From assembly GCA_032622095.1 (NCBI GenBank), contig CP136065.1, positions 111,457,195 to 111,521,194 on the forward strand: 64,000 nt of DNA, given 5' to 3'. The position numbers and the translations under genes were made by a program. Below the pieces are notes generated by a model, which worked only from the letters and a program-made list of their open reading frames with translations, did not search any database and was not told where the DNA came from. Source of the DNA: Siphonodentalium dalli (Eukaryota; Mollusca; Scaphopoda; Gadilida; Siphonodentaliidae). Shown in pieces: positions 54,745-64,000 of this stretch. Within the stretch, counting starts at the first letter, position 1. Each line of letters begins with the position of its first letter.

Positions 54745-54759
54745 AGGGGCGGAACCCCT
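54745..54759 (-). other. 3'-terminal hairpin of Hf-3
   Basis: Element sense AGGGG, loop TTCCG, CCCCT. It corresponds position by position to the Jk hairpin with a compensatory pair change. Confidence 0.6.
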
Positions 54760-54847
54760 CTCCTACAACCCACTGTTATTTAATATAAAAGTACATGTAA
54801 TGGTAATACATTAAACATGAGATTGATGAAGGTGAAGTGAAAATGAT

Positions 54848-55778
54848 CTATTTTTTTTTTTTGGATTTCTTTGCTTTCTTTTTCGTTCGGTTGGATGTAG
54901 CTGCTGTTGTGGTTGTTGTTGTTGTTGTTGTTGTGGTTGAATCTGAGTCGGCGCTGAGGTTTCTGGGCTCAGGTGGCCATGTCTTCCATTTTAGCTGTAT
55001 TACTCCGTCTATTATGCTTTTTATGATCGTTCTGGGTGAAGGGTCCTGTCCTCTTGATCCTTCGTAAATCTGGCTGCGCCCCAGCACGCAGTACTCTTGT
55101 ATGTTGAGTGGATACTCGCTGCGTGGGTCGCGTGAGATTTTCCCGGTGATGGCGAGACGCTGTCGTTCTATTTCAGCTACTGGTGGTGTTGTTGGTAACG
55201 CCGGCCACTCTTCGTACCTCGGCGTCCGAGGGGCGGAGATGGTGCTATCCGCCCCTGGTGAAGAAAGGCTGGGTGGTGTCTCCATCTCCACGTTGAAACT
55301 GGCGGCAGGAACATCGGGGGTGGTATCCGCTCGTCTCTGTGCCGACAGCAGGGACCTCCGGCAGATCTACGGAGTCCCTGCTAGCTGGTCTGATGTCATC
55401 TGTCTCCATGCAGGCCGGGTCGTCTGGGCGTCTCTCAGACAACTCCGGCCTACCGGCTGTGACACTGGATGGCTGAACCACACGGGGAGGGGTGACCGGT
55501 CGATCAACGGTCGCCCCCATCTTCTTCTTCCATTTCGCCCGTCTGGCTGCGTCCCTTCTCCTTCGAGCTGGTGTCTTTTTCTTAGGAGGCTCCTTTTTCA
55601 TGGTACGGCTGGTCTTGGTCTTGCTCCAGGTGGAAGATTTCTGGTTTCCAGCATCTCCCGTCCTGAATTCAACACAGAGAGTCAAATGGCCTCTGTTAGA
55701 CTGGAGATTCCAGCTAACAATATCCGCAATTTGAGATCTCTCTAGTGCTGCTAACGCGGCGTCAGGGATTAGCTCCAT
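54848..55778 (-). pseudogene. Hf-3 ORF, split by a frameshift
   Basis: ATG at 55778 (MELIPDAALAALERSQ). The first frame runs to 55245 and resembles Hf-2 up to the DLPEVPA segment. The second frame, open from 55291 to 54848, contains the continuation (VEMETPPSLSS and so on) with a Thr run and a Lys-rich C-terminus (NRTKKKAKKSKKKK). An indel near 55320-55345 relative to Hf-2 explains the split. The C-terminal halves of Hf-2 and Hf-3 differ greatly, suggesting distinct subfamilies. Confidence 0.7.
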
Positions 55779-55954
55779 TGTCCGTCGCACTAAGCCTAAT
55801 CCAAAACCGTCTCACTCGCCGGCATCAGCACGAGGGCGGTTGCTTCCAATTAAGGTTACAGACCGCTCAAATCACTCGTACCGACGCTCTGACACCGCAA
55901 GGAACTAATAGAGTCAAATAAAATCTGACTTGTTCGCTCCACTTGCTGCCAGAG

Positions 55955-56214
55955 AATATGGATCGCCGGCAGAAACCGTTTTCTTTTATATCGCGAGTGC
56001 GCTCTAACGCGGATCAAACATAGCCCCCAGTTACTATTTTAAGCACACAAAGCTTCAGTTTTTAAACACGGACTTCGGCGAAAGCACATTATTGGCTCAT
56101 TTATGTAGGTCGATCCGCAAAGGAGTATAAATTTCCTACCCACCCCTCGGAGATTTAATTGTGGAGATTTAATTTTCCATTTGTCGAATTTCGTACACTA
56201 GAAAATACACAATT
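55955..56214. promoter_or_regulatory. H2A side of the divergent promoter, unit 4
   Basis: Starts with the right Hf-3 duplication (55955-55967). It contains the H2B-directed TATA near 55985-55991, the inverted CCAAT near 56092 and the H2A TATAAA near 56126. H2A should be unaffected. Confidence 0.75.
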
Positions 56215-56580
56215 ATGTCTGGACGTGGCAAAGTAAAGGGAAAGGCAAAGTCCCGATCATCAAGGGCTGGACTCCAGTTCCCAGTCGGAAGAATTCACCG
56301 TCTGTTGAGAAAAGGCAACTATGCTGAGCGAGTCGGTGCCGGAGCTCCAGTCTACTTGGCTGCAGTTCTCGAATACCTCGCAGCTGAGGTTCTCGAGTTG
56401 GCAGGAAACGCCGCTCGTGACAACAAGAAGAGCAGAATCATCCCAAGACATCTGCAGCTTGCCATCAGAAACGACGAGGAATTGAACAAACTGTTGTCTG
56501 GTGTGACCATCGCCCAGGGTGGTGTTCTGCCAAACATCCAGGCTGTCCTCCTCCCCAAGAAATCTCAGAGCAGCAAGTAA
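56215..56580 (+). CDS. H2A: Histone H2A, unit 4, with a 3-residue tail deletion
   Basis: 121 aa. It reads [17 protein letters not shown] where other copies read [20 protein letters not shown]: nine bases are missing between direct repeats of GGCAAAG, consistent with slippage. The histone fold, acidic patch and C-terminal tail are unchanged. Loss of Gly-Gly-Lys in the tail shortens it and removes one candidate acetylation Lys, but should not prevent nucleosome assembly (inference). Confidence 0.96.
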   Translation: MSGRGKVKGKAKSRSSRAGLQFPVGRIHRLLRKGNYAERVGAGAPVYLAAVLEYLAAEVLELAGNAARDNKKSRIIPRHLQLAIRNDEELNKLLSGVTIAQGGVLPNIQAVLLPKKSQSSK

Positions 56581-56611
56581 ACAGTTTGCTACTCAAACAC
56601 AACAACAAAAC

Positions 56612-56627
56612 GGCCCTTTTCAGGGCC
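56612..56627 (+). terminator. Histone mRNA 3' stem-loop (H2A, unit 4)
   Basis: GGCCCTTTTCAGGGCC then ACCCAAAT. Confidence 0.95.
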
Positions 56628-57056
56628 ACCCAAATTTTCCAAAAAGATAAACTATTACAAAATTGCTATATTAGATTAGATAACAATAAATATATATGTA
56701 TAAGCGCAAGCAAACAATTGCAAGTCAGGAAAATAAGGGGGAGGGACTGGGTGTGTGTGGTATGTGTAGAGAGAGAGCTTGACATGTATAACATTACGTG
56801 TGATTCAATGTGTTAGAGACATAGTATTTACTTGTTTTGGGTACGTGAAACTGATCAGTTAGTATCCAGGCGCGATGCCAACTGGAGGAATATAGCATTT
56901 TACTAAAATCTCAAGCAAATCGATCGTGCCACTCCATAGAAAACATCGTCTGAACTACGCTCAATTGTAAATATTTACTATTCGATTCGGGGCGCATCTG
57001 TTGGCGATAAACTAACCAAAACGATTTCCCCACCAAGAGTCACTGCATTTAATTAG

Positions 57057-57204
57057 TATATAAGAACGACGGTGTGTCTTGTCAATTTGGATAAATATTT
57101 GTAAAAATTACTACTGTGAACAATATTATTTTCCATTTATTGTTGATCACCATATCGGAGTGTTTCACATCACTTTAATATTAAGAGAGTCCAAAACAGA
57201 CTCT
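57057..57204 (+). promoter_or_regulatory. Orphan TATA box and hairpin, unit 4 copy
   Basis: TATATAAG at 57057 and the AGAGTC/GACTCT inverted repeat near 57186-57204. Confidence 0.35.
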
Positions 57205-57267
57205 GGGTTTGCAGCCAGCCAAATTACATAATCGATTATTTATAACTTTCGTCAACATTTATCTTCA

Positions 57268-57450
57268 ATTACATTTATTTTTAATTACATTTATTTATAG
57301 TTACATTTATTTATAATTACATTTATTTATAATTACATTTATTTATAATTACATACATTTATGATTACGTACATTTATAATTACATTTATTTATAATTAC
57401 ATACATTTATGATTACGTACATTTATAATTACAAACATTTATAATTACAA
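57268..57450. repeat. Minisatellite, unit 4
   Basis: 183 bp, same repeat as at 3118. Confidence 0.85.
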
Positions 57451-57590
57451 TTGAATAAAGTGTGACTTTTTTTTCTCTCCAAAACGAAGCATTACTTTTA
57501 TTCAGTTTACAACATGTTACGTTTGTGTGCATCAGTGACACAAATTATGTTTTTGTTTTGTGTTGTTTTAACACTGCTGTATTTGATATT

Positions 57591-57658
57591 TCCTTCCTTC
57601 CTCTCTTTCCTTCCTTCCTTCCTTCCTTCCTTCCCTCCTTCCTATCTTTCTTTGTTTT

Positions 57659-57702
<44 letters not shown>

Positions 57703-57703
57703 T
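57591..57703. repeat. Pyrimidine microsatellite, unit 4
   Basis: 113 bp of (TTCC)n and (CTTT)n. Confidence 0.9.
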
Positions 57704-58401
57704 AGTTTTACTCCTTTTTGTATTGTTATTCCTTTAGCATATTACTATTTGTAATTTTATTTCATTAACTTACATCTTTTTCCCTCGATTTCTTTCTCTC
57801 TTTCATCTTTTCTTTTCATCTTCTATGAACAAAACAAATTCAATATTTCGCTTTTGGGGGAGGGGGTCAGGTCACCGACCGACACGTACCGGGTGCGCAC
57901 ATACCGACAATAAAAATTAAAGGCTAGATAGATACGGGGTGTTTCAAATTGAAGTGACCTATTTCTGTGTAATATGGAGGTGGGTGAGAGAAAAACAAAC
58001 CGACCTTGGGTAAATACATATCAGCAGCACGACGTACGTCATTTATGTGGTCAACGGGACGTCACTCTGTGCACACAGGGCGTGTTGACGTTATAACAAT
58101 TTAACAGCACATTTATTTAAGACACAAAATGCTGCCAACTGCCTTGTTCCAATGCTGAGTGACCGTCGCCGAAGGCACGAGCCATTAACAACTTTATGTG
58201 TAAAGTATTAATCGAAGGAAGAAATAAATACAAAGAACCCATATTTACATACCTTGCATGTTACCAACTTCAACTTTCCCGCTTTTATTTGTCACACTCC
58301 GGTGGTTCATATCGTGCACGTCAGAGAGCTGCAAAGAGAAACCAGGTCAGTTATTAAAATTCAGCCAAAACAGGCGTCTTGAAATAGGCCCGCGCGCACA
58401 G

Positions 58402-58480
58402 TATAAATAAAGGACGATTAATCGCCTTGTCATTTCAGCTCGCTGATTCATACATACAATATAAAAAAAATGTCAGGGCG
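58402..58480 (+). promoter_or_regulatory. H4 promoter and start-codon stub (left target duplication of H4A-5)
   Basis: TATAAAT at 58402-58408, then AAAAAAAATGTCAGGGCG ending at 58480. Same junction as H4A-4. Confidence 0.85.
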
Positions 58481-58578
58481 TCAGGCCAGCAGATACTCAC
58501 ACCAGACTGACGCTGCGACGGCTTGGCCGTGTGTTTAACCCGCTTCTATTTGTATTTTTTCTTCTCACATGTTTCAAG

Positions 58579-59799
58579 ATGGCTGAGCTGGATCCGCGGC
58601 TCAACACTTCCAAAGATTCCATCATTCAAGGTATGTGCGACACACCACCTGCACCACCTGCTCCACCCGTCACCGACGCACCTTCTGCACCACCGGAACC
58701 ACCACCTCCGCCTCCCGTTCAGAAGGTTTATATCTCTACAGATGGGTATGAAGTCGCGTCCACTGACCCACTGGATCCGTACAAGGGTACTTATGGCGAA
58801 AATACGTCCCTTCTTTCGGACGACGTGAAACAAAGCTTGTGGGGTAGAACTACCAACATTTTTCTTCGTGGTCCCCGCCCGGGACGCGTAAATGCCACAT
58901 TGTTGGCGGAGAAGATTTCTGAAAGGATGCCCCAAGTCGGCATTACGGCGATCCATCGAGGTCAGGACAGCCGGGAATGGACAATTGTGTTTTCGACGGA
59001 TGGTTTCGTTCAAGATTTTAGGCACCTCACACCTCCATTTTCTCCCATGGCAGGGATCACTACTGTCGCAGAACTTTCCCGGTACGAGCCTCGGGCGCAC
59101 ACCGTAAAAATTAATTGGCTCCCGTTTAGCGTCCCGCATTCGGTAGTCATCGCGCACCTCACAGAATACGGGACGGTGCTGGAGATAGAGTACGAATCCT
59201 TCCGAGCCGTCGGCCAAGAAATCGCCAACGGCCGTCGGCGGCTTCGCATGAAATTTATTAAACCCGATATAACCGACTTTCCCGACTTCGGCATGCTGGC
59301 TGGATATAAAGTTTTCTACACGGTCGCGGGGAGATCGCCCTTATGCTTGAAATGTGGGCAGCGTGGCCACGTGCGCATGACTTGCCCAGACAACAACTTT
59401 TCCCCGTCGGGAGTGCTATCTCGGCCGACGGATTACGCGGCGGCAGTCCGCCGCCATAGAGGCCGGCCAGAATCACCTTCAGTGCAGCCCCCGGATGATG
59501 GTCACGTGACCCTGTCAACGTTCGAGACACCATTAGCACCAGGGCAGGACTATATGCCTCCTCCCTCTTTCCAGGAGGGGGGGCTCCACAATGATTTCCA
59601 GTTGTCCGAGTCCGGGTCAGACGATTTGGATGTGGAAAAAGTTTCGGAATCGGACAGTCCTCTGTCCCCTGCCATTTACCGTATGGAAGTGATGGACACT
59701 CGCGCGGTTGGGGGGGGCAGTAAGCGACAGCATGAGGGTGACGAGGAACGTCACCCTCCTGCCAAGTTGAATGTGCGGGAAGGCCCAGCACCTGATTAA
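58579..59799 (+). CDS. H4A-5 ORF1: gag-like protein, intact
   Basis: 406 aa from ATG 58579. The G-run is eight bases, so the full-length tail ending LNVREGPAPD is kept. Compared with H4A-1 it has FQEGGLHND for FQEGELHND, shared with H4A-4. The CCHC knuckle CLKCGQRGHVRMTC is intact. Confidence 0.88.
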   Translation: MAELDPRLNTSKDSIIQGMCDTPPAPPAPPVTDAPSAPPEPPPPPPVQKVYISTDGYEVASTDPLDPYKGTYGENTSLLSDDVKQSLWGRTTNIFLRGPRPGRVNATLLAEKISERMPQVGITAIHRGQDSREWTIVFSTDGFVQDFRHLTPPFSPMAGITTVAELSRYEPRAHTVKINWLPFSVPHSVVIAHLTEYGTVLEIEYESFRAVGQEIANGRRRLRMKFIKPDITDFPDFGMLAGYKVFYTVAGRSPLCLKCGQRGHVRMTCPDNNFSPSGVLSRPTDYAAAVRRHRGRPESPSVQPPDDGHVTLSTFETPLAPGQDYMPPPSFQEGGLHNDFQLSESGSDDLDVEKVSESDSPLSPAIYRMEVMDTRAVGGGSKRQHEGDEERHPPAKLNVREGPAPD

Positions 59800-60102
59800 T
59801 GTGTTTTCCCTCCTGCCAAGTTGAATGTGCGGGAAGGCCCAGCACCTGATTAATGTGTTTTAATATGATTGTGTATATTTATTCTCTTCGACCCTCGCTA
59901 ACGTCCCTGATTTTCCCTTTTGCCTTCTGGATATATTGTGTTGCCTTTTTCTTCACGACCTCTCGCTTTTCCTCTGATTTTTGCACCTGCCCACCGACTC
60001 AACTTTACGCCAGATCCATTGGGGACTGGCTGTTCTTTGTGTCTTTCTGTATCTATTTATGTGTCCCTTGTCTCGTTTCGTATCTCACCTTTTCGACTTT
60101 CC

Positions 60103-63100
60103 ATGGATAAACTTCACATAGCCTCTTTAAATGCGTGCGGTCTTCGCAATACTAAGACTATTCTGGCCCTTAAGTATCTCTTCCTTTTTGATAGGGTCGA
60201 CGTGCTTTTCCTTCAGGAAACGCACGTCGACGACTATCAACTTGGACAGGACCTACAATATAAATTAGATTGCAAAGGTTTTTGGTCCTATGGTACTAAC
60301 CGCTCATGCGGCACGGTGATTTTTATTCGAAATTCCCTAAAACACACCGTGATCAAATCTTTTTCGGATATGGACGGCCGCTGCGCGGGCGTCGATGTCG
60401 ACGTCTCCGGAGTGGCTTTCCGTTTCCTTTCCTTTTATGGTCCTCAAGCACCCGACCAGAATAGAGACCTTGTTTTTCAAACTTTACTCCCCCATTTAGT
60501 CACCAGCCGATCAGTCATTTTAGGTGGGGATTTTAATTTTATAGTTCATCCAAAATACGACAAAATTGGTGGCCGGACCCTTGTTCCCGCCTATGCCAAA
60601 GAATGGCACAAAAAATTTATGGATTTTGGCCTCGTTGATTTTTATAGGCATGGTAACCCTACCACTGTCCATACTACTCGTCATAGCGCAAATGTCCATA
60701 CGCGCCTGGACAAATTTTATATCTCCCGATCTCTGCTGACAGACCCCCCCAACTATTCTTCCCAAACTTTCCCCCACTCTGATCACGATGTCATTAGTAT
60801 CTTTTTCACAACGATCCCCCGATCCGCTATTGGCCCCGGATATTGGAAGGCCAACATTTCCCTTTTTCTTGATCCTGATTTCAAGTCTGATTTCTGTACC
60901 TTTTGGTATGATCGCACCGCTTCTGTGTCTGGCATTCATGTCACACAGGAGTGGTGGGATCAGATCAAGGCGGATATTAGAGCTTTTATTCAGAATTATG
61001 CCAATATTAAGGCATCAAATACTAGAGCTTCCCTTCGAAAATTGGAACGAGAATATAAACTTTTACTTCAGGCTGAGCACTTACATCCTGGCAGATATGC
61101 AGACCAGCTCGCCCCTCTTCGTGCTAGCATCCAATCCTTTCATGCTCGGAACGCTGAGGGTGCTTATATCCGTTCGCGCTCAAATGTTTTAAATTCCCAT
61201 GACGGTTCTGCCCAATTTTTCCATTCCCTAGAACGCTCACGCAGTGCCAAAAAAATCATTACTTCCGTCACCACTGCTGGTACGACCTATACTTCGACTT
61301 CCGATATTATAACTCAATTTACGGCTTTTTGGTCTCAGCTCTTCACCAAAGAGGACACCGATTCTCAAGCTGCTGATTCTTTTCTAACTGACCTACATAG
61401 CTTGTCTGTCCCAGACGCGGACCTCTGTGAAGCCACTCTTCGTGTTGAAGAATTACACACTGCGCTTTTTGACATGTCTTCCGGCAAATCCCCCGGCTCG
61501 GATGGCCTCCCTGCAGAATTCTACAAGACTTTTGCCCCACAAATTTTACCTCGATTATTACAGCTTTACAACAACTGCTTTCACGATAAACTTCCCTTTT
61601 CACAGCGGACATCGCTTATTACTATGCTCCCGAAAGACCCAGCTCATCCTGAAATTGTGTCTAATTATAGGCCCATCAGCCTTCTTAATGTAGATTACAA
61701 AATTTTGTCTAAATCCCTTTGTAACCGACTTAAATTGGTCATTTCTTCTATTGTCCAAGAAGATCAAACGTGTGGAGTTCCGGGACGCACTATCATGGAT
61801 AATTTACATTTACTTCGGAATATTCAAGACTATTGTAAACAGAAAAATCTCCCATGCGCTTTCGTTAGCCTCGATCAACAGAAGGCATTCGATCGAGTTG
61901 ATCATGATTATTTATTCCGCACCCTTTCTTCCTTTGGCTTTGGACCCAACTTTGTCTCTTGGGTCCGTCTTTTATATACTGACATTTATTCTAGTCTTTA
62001 TATCAACCAACACACTTCCGACCCCTTTCCAGTAACTCGGTCAGTCCGCCAGGGATGCAGTCTTTCCCCGCTTTTATATATCTTGTGCTTAGAACCCCTG
62101 CTACATCACTTTCGCAATAACCCCTCGATCACCGGGCTAACTGTGCCCGGTGCTCCGACCCCCTTTAAAACTACAGCGTATGCTGATGACGTGACCTTAA
62201 TACTTACTACCGATGCCTCCATCGGAGCCGCATTACAAACGATCGATCGTTATGGCTCAGCGTCCGGTGCTCGGCTCAACTTAACTAAATCGGTCGGGTT
62301 ATTTATCGGTCGCTGGGGTCATCGTACGGACACTCCGTACGGTCTCCGGTGGTCCGCTTCCCACAAAATTTTAGGCCTGCTTTTTGGTTCGGCAGTAACT
62401 ACCGATGACCATTTCCACAACTTATTTCAGAAATTTTCTAAAACTTTACAATTTGGTCGCACCGTCAATTTAGCTCAATTCACCAAAGCCTCGTATCTCA
62501 ATGTCTATTGCTTTAGCAAACTATGGTATTACACGTCTATTGTTCCTTTGTCCGCCCATTATATCCGGCTTTTTCAGAGAGCAGCTTTTCGTTTTTTTTG
62601 GACTACTTTAATTGAGCCCCTCCCGCGGTCCTTACTTTATGCACCGAAAAGTGCAGGAGGTGCCGATATTGCCCATTTACAAAGTAAATGCAATACCCTC
62701 CTCCTTCGTCACATCCAACGGTTGCTGACCAACCCCACCGCTCGATGGTCCGTTTTTGCTATATATTGGATAGGGTTCCATCTCCGGGAATACGTCCCCG
62801 CTTTCGCTGCTCGTAGCATCGCGCACTGTGATCCGGCGTATATTCCCCCCTTTTATCTGTCTTGCTTGCGTGCTTTCGCTGCCTTTCGTGATCTTCCCGA
62901 TTTTCCCCTACTGCCCACCATCGATTCCAAAATTATTTATCACCATTTACTGAAGCCCATTATTACTGCCCCGCCCCTTACCATTCGTTTTCCTAAACTA
63001 CCCTTTACTTTGCTCTGGATGAACCTCCATAATGTACATGTCGATCCGGCCCTTCGTGGGCTCCTTTATCGGGTTATCCACGGCGTTTTATTCACAAGAC

Positions 63101-63597
63101 TTCGCATTAAGCGCTTCACAACAACATTTCCTTATGTGAACTGTTCCTTCTGTAATAAAGCTCCGGAGGACCTACAACATCTCTTCGTCGATTGCGAAGT
63201 GGTCCAACCCTTATGGGATTTAATATTCACCTGGATCAATAATATTATCCCCGGTAATAAATTCCGACCACACTTAGGTCACATTCGATTTCTTATCGTC
63301 CGCGCTCGAAACCCTTCCCATCGCGCCCTGGCTCTCATCTTAATTACAGAGGCCATTGCCGCAATTTGGTATACCAGAAATCCTATACATTGTGCTCAGC
63401 GCACGCTAAAATATCATGTAACTACCCGGATAGTCCATCCGCCACATATCCCCATTTTGGCCTTTTTATCACGGCTTCGAACCCGCGTTTTAGTCGATCA
63501 TCATCGGCTGTCCAGTAATATTTTCGCCGAATTATGGCTCCTTTCCCCTGACATATGTACTCTTGATGACGATGATTTAGTAACCTTCTCATTTTAA
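60103..63597 (+). CDS. H4A-5 ORF2: APE-RT, intact
   Basis: 1164 aa with complete APE, RT (YADD) and C-terminal CCHC. Apparently the same protein as H4A-4 ORF2. With an intact ORF1 next to it, this is the best candidate for an active autonomous H4A copy in the window. Confidence 0.92.
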   Translation: MDKLHIASLNACGLRNTKTILALKYLFLFDRVDVLFLQETHVDDYQLGQDLQYKLDCKGFWSYGTNRSCGTVIFIRNSLKHTVIKSFSDMDGRCAGVDVDVSGVAFRFLSFYGPQAPDQNRDLVFQTLLPHLVTSRSVILGGDFNFIVHPKYDKIGGRTLVPAYAKEWHKKFMDFGLVDFYRHGNPTTVHTTRHSANVHTRLDKFYISRSLLTDPPNYSSQTFPHSDHDVISIFFTTIPRSAIGPGYWKANISLFLDPDFKSDFCTFWYDRTASVSGIHVTQEWWDQIKADIRAFIQNYANIKASNTRASLRKLEREYKLLLQAEHLHPGRYADQLAPLRASIQSFHARNAEGAYIRSRSNVLNSHDGSAQFFHSLERSRSAKKIITSVTTAGTTYTSTSDIITQFTAFWSQLFTKEDTDSQAADSFLTDLHSLSVPDADLCEATLRVEELHTALFDMSSGKSPGSDGLPAEFYKTFAPQILPRLLQLYNNCFHDKLPFSQRTSLITMLPKDPAHPEIVSNYRPISLLNVDYKILSKSLCNRLKLVISSIVQEDQTCGVPGRTIMDNLHLLRNIQDYCKQKNLPCAFVSLDQQKAFDRVDHDYLFRTLSSFGFGPNFVSWVRLLYTDIYSSLYINQHTSDPFPVTRSVRQGCSLSPLLYILCLEPLLHHFRNNPSITGLTVPGAPTPFKTTAYADDVTLILTTDASIGAALQTIDRYGSASGARLNLTKSVGLFIGRWGHRTDTPYGLRWSASHKILGLLFGSAVTTDDHFHNLFQKFSKTLQFGRTVNLAQFTKASYLNVYCFSKLWYYTSIVPLSAHYIRLFQRAAFRFFWTTLIEPLPRSLLYAPKSAGGADIAHLQSKCNTLLLRHIQRLLTNPTARWSVFAIYWIGFHLREYVPAFAARSIAHCDPAYIPPFYLSCLRAFAAFRDLPDFPLLPTIDSKIIYHHLLKPIITAPPLTIRFPKLPFTLLWMNLHNVHVDPALRGLLYRVIHGVLFTRLRIKRFTTTFPYVNCSFCNKAPEDLQHLFVDCEVVQPLWDLIFTWINNIIPGNKFRPHLGHIRFLIVRARNPSHRALALILITEAIAAIWYTRNPIHCAQRTLKYHVTTRIVHPPHIPILAFLSRLRTRVLVDHHRLSSNIFAELWLLSPDICTLDDDDLVTFSF

Positions 63598-64000
63598 CTC
63601 CACTCTTCTCTTTACCCCTGTTTATATGTCTGTATGCTTAATTTCTTTATTTCAGGTACTTGCTGTGTCCTGGTACACATATACCTTAATTTGTTTTCTT
63701 TAGTTTCTCGTTTCAGGCAGTTTCTGTGCGCTCGGTCCACATATGTCTTTTTATATTTTATTTAGACCTTCTTCCTCTTTAACTATCTATCTTACTTGCT
63801 GCCCCCCCCCCGTTTCTAACCCCCCGATCCGTCTCTGATTAATGTGCCTGCCTGTTGGTTTTCAACTCACGGCGTGCCGGGCTGGGCGGTGTAACCCGTT
63901 CACGGCACATGTCGTTCAGCCGGGTGCTTCGTGCGTGACCCGCTTCACATTCTTACATAATATTATTGCTCTCAATGCTTTCGACTACGCCCGTGCGTAT

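Larger units (their letters stand above)
54706..55954 (-). mobile_element. Hf-3: ORF1-only retroposon at the H2B transcription start
   Basis: 1249 bp, antisense to the window, with 13-bp target duplications AATATGGATCGCC. On the minus strand it has a 5' UTR of about 176 nt, a frameshifted ORF (55778-54848), a short AT-rich 3' UTR, and a terminal hairpin AGGGG/CCCCT (54745-54759) followed by TTCAAATCTTCCCGGG as in Jk. There is no poly(A) tail and no reverse transcriptase. Confidence 0.85.
56628..58401. other. H2A-to-H4 spacer, unit 4
   Basis: Complete spacer: orphan TATA (57057-57064), minisatellite (57268-57450), pyrimidine microsatellite (57591-57703, with one CCCTCC interruption). No coding gene. 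Confidence 0.8.
58481..64000 (+). mobile_element. H4A-5: H4A at an H4 start codon, both ORFs intact (runs off the window end)
   Basis: Starts TCAGGCCAGCAGATACTC like H4A-4. The 5' UTR lacks 18 bp between two CCCGCTTC repeats. A 48-bp tandem duplication after ORF1 repeats its end and stop (about 59760-59807 and 59808-59855). The window stops in the 3' UTR, so the junction with the next H4 is not seen. Confidence 0.92.

Noticed and set aside
54837-55067. Val-rich open frame on the plus strand within Hf-3
   Set aside because: Antisense of the Thr/Lys-rich Hf-3 ORF (GTT repeats opposite ACA/ACC).

Overview
The window is eukaryotic (metazoan) DNA carrying a tandem array of replication-dependent core histone genes that retrotransposons have invaded repeatedly. 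The histone proteins are canonical, and every intact histone gene ends in the animal histone 3' stem-loop (GGCCCTTTTCAGGGCC followed by ACC). The H2A and H2B sequences look invertebrate. H2A residues such as VLEY and KKSR are common in lophotrochozoans (molluscs, annelids), so an invertebrate, possibly lophotrochozoan, host is my inference; the species is not identifiable by eye.

The native repeat unit is about 3.96 kb: H4 (+), H2B (-), H2A (+), a spacer, then the H4 promoter of the next unit. H4 and H2B are tail to tail, and H2B and H2A share a divergent promoter. Parts of five units are visible, with H2A at 2056, 15604, 25538, 39287 and 56215. No H3 or H1 gene is present anywhere.

The main observation is at H4. 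Every H4 gene whose upstream side is visible has a non-LTR retrotransposon (called H4A here) inserted exactly at its start codon. The H4 promoter and ATGTCAGGGCG lie at the element 5' end. The element 3' end is a poly(A) run followed by a regenerated ATGTCAGGGCG and the rest of H4, so the target duplication is 11-18 bp. H4A has a gag-like ORF1 (about 406 aa, one CCHC knuckle) and an ORF2 (1164 aa: APE endonuclease, reverse transcriptase with YADD, C-terminal CCHC) that resembles the Tx1 clade, known for sequence-specific targets. Copies are H4A-1 (4309-9906, 3' end lost), H4A-inv (11075-13905, inverted like a twin-priming product), H4A-2 (17879-23847), H4A-3 (26521-37588, 5'-deleted and split), H4A-4 (41554-47523) and H4A-5 (58481 to the window end). 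A diverged relative, H4B (47552-53288), sits in codon 10 of one H4 with a 14-bp duplication (CAAAGGAGGAAAAG). That H4 has therefore been hit by both families.

Other mobile elements are a full-length Jockey-like LINE (Jk, 28193-34543, antisense, with 14-bp target duplications) inside H4A-3, a 5'-truncated Jk copy (476-1737), and three short ORF1-only elements (Hf: 1-462, 9907-11074, 54706-55954). Jk and Hf share a 3'-terminal hairpin with compensatory base changes, suggesting that Hf is mobilised by Jk-type machinery. Two of these elements sit at the predicted H2B transcription start.

Functionally, no H4 coding sequence in this window retains its own promoter directly upstream, while the H4 promoters that remain now point into H4A. 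H2A and H2B are mostly intact. The near-identity of units and shared indels indicate unit duplication and gene conversion across the array, including across the elements.
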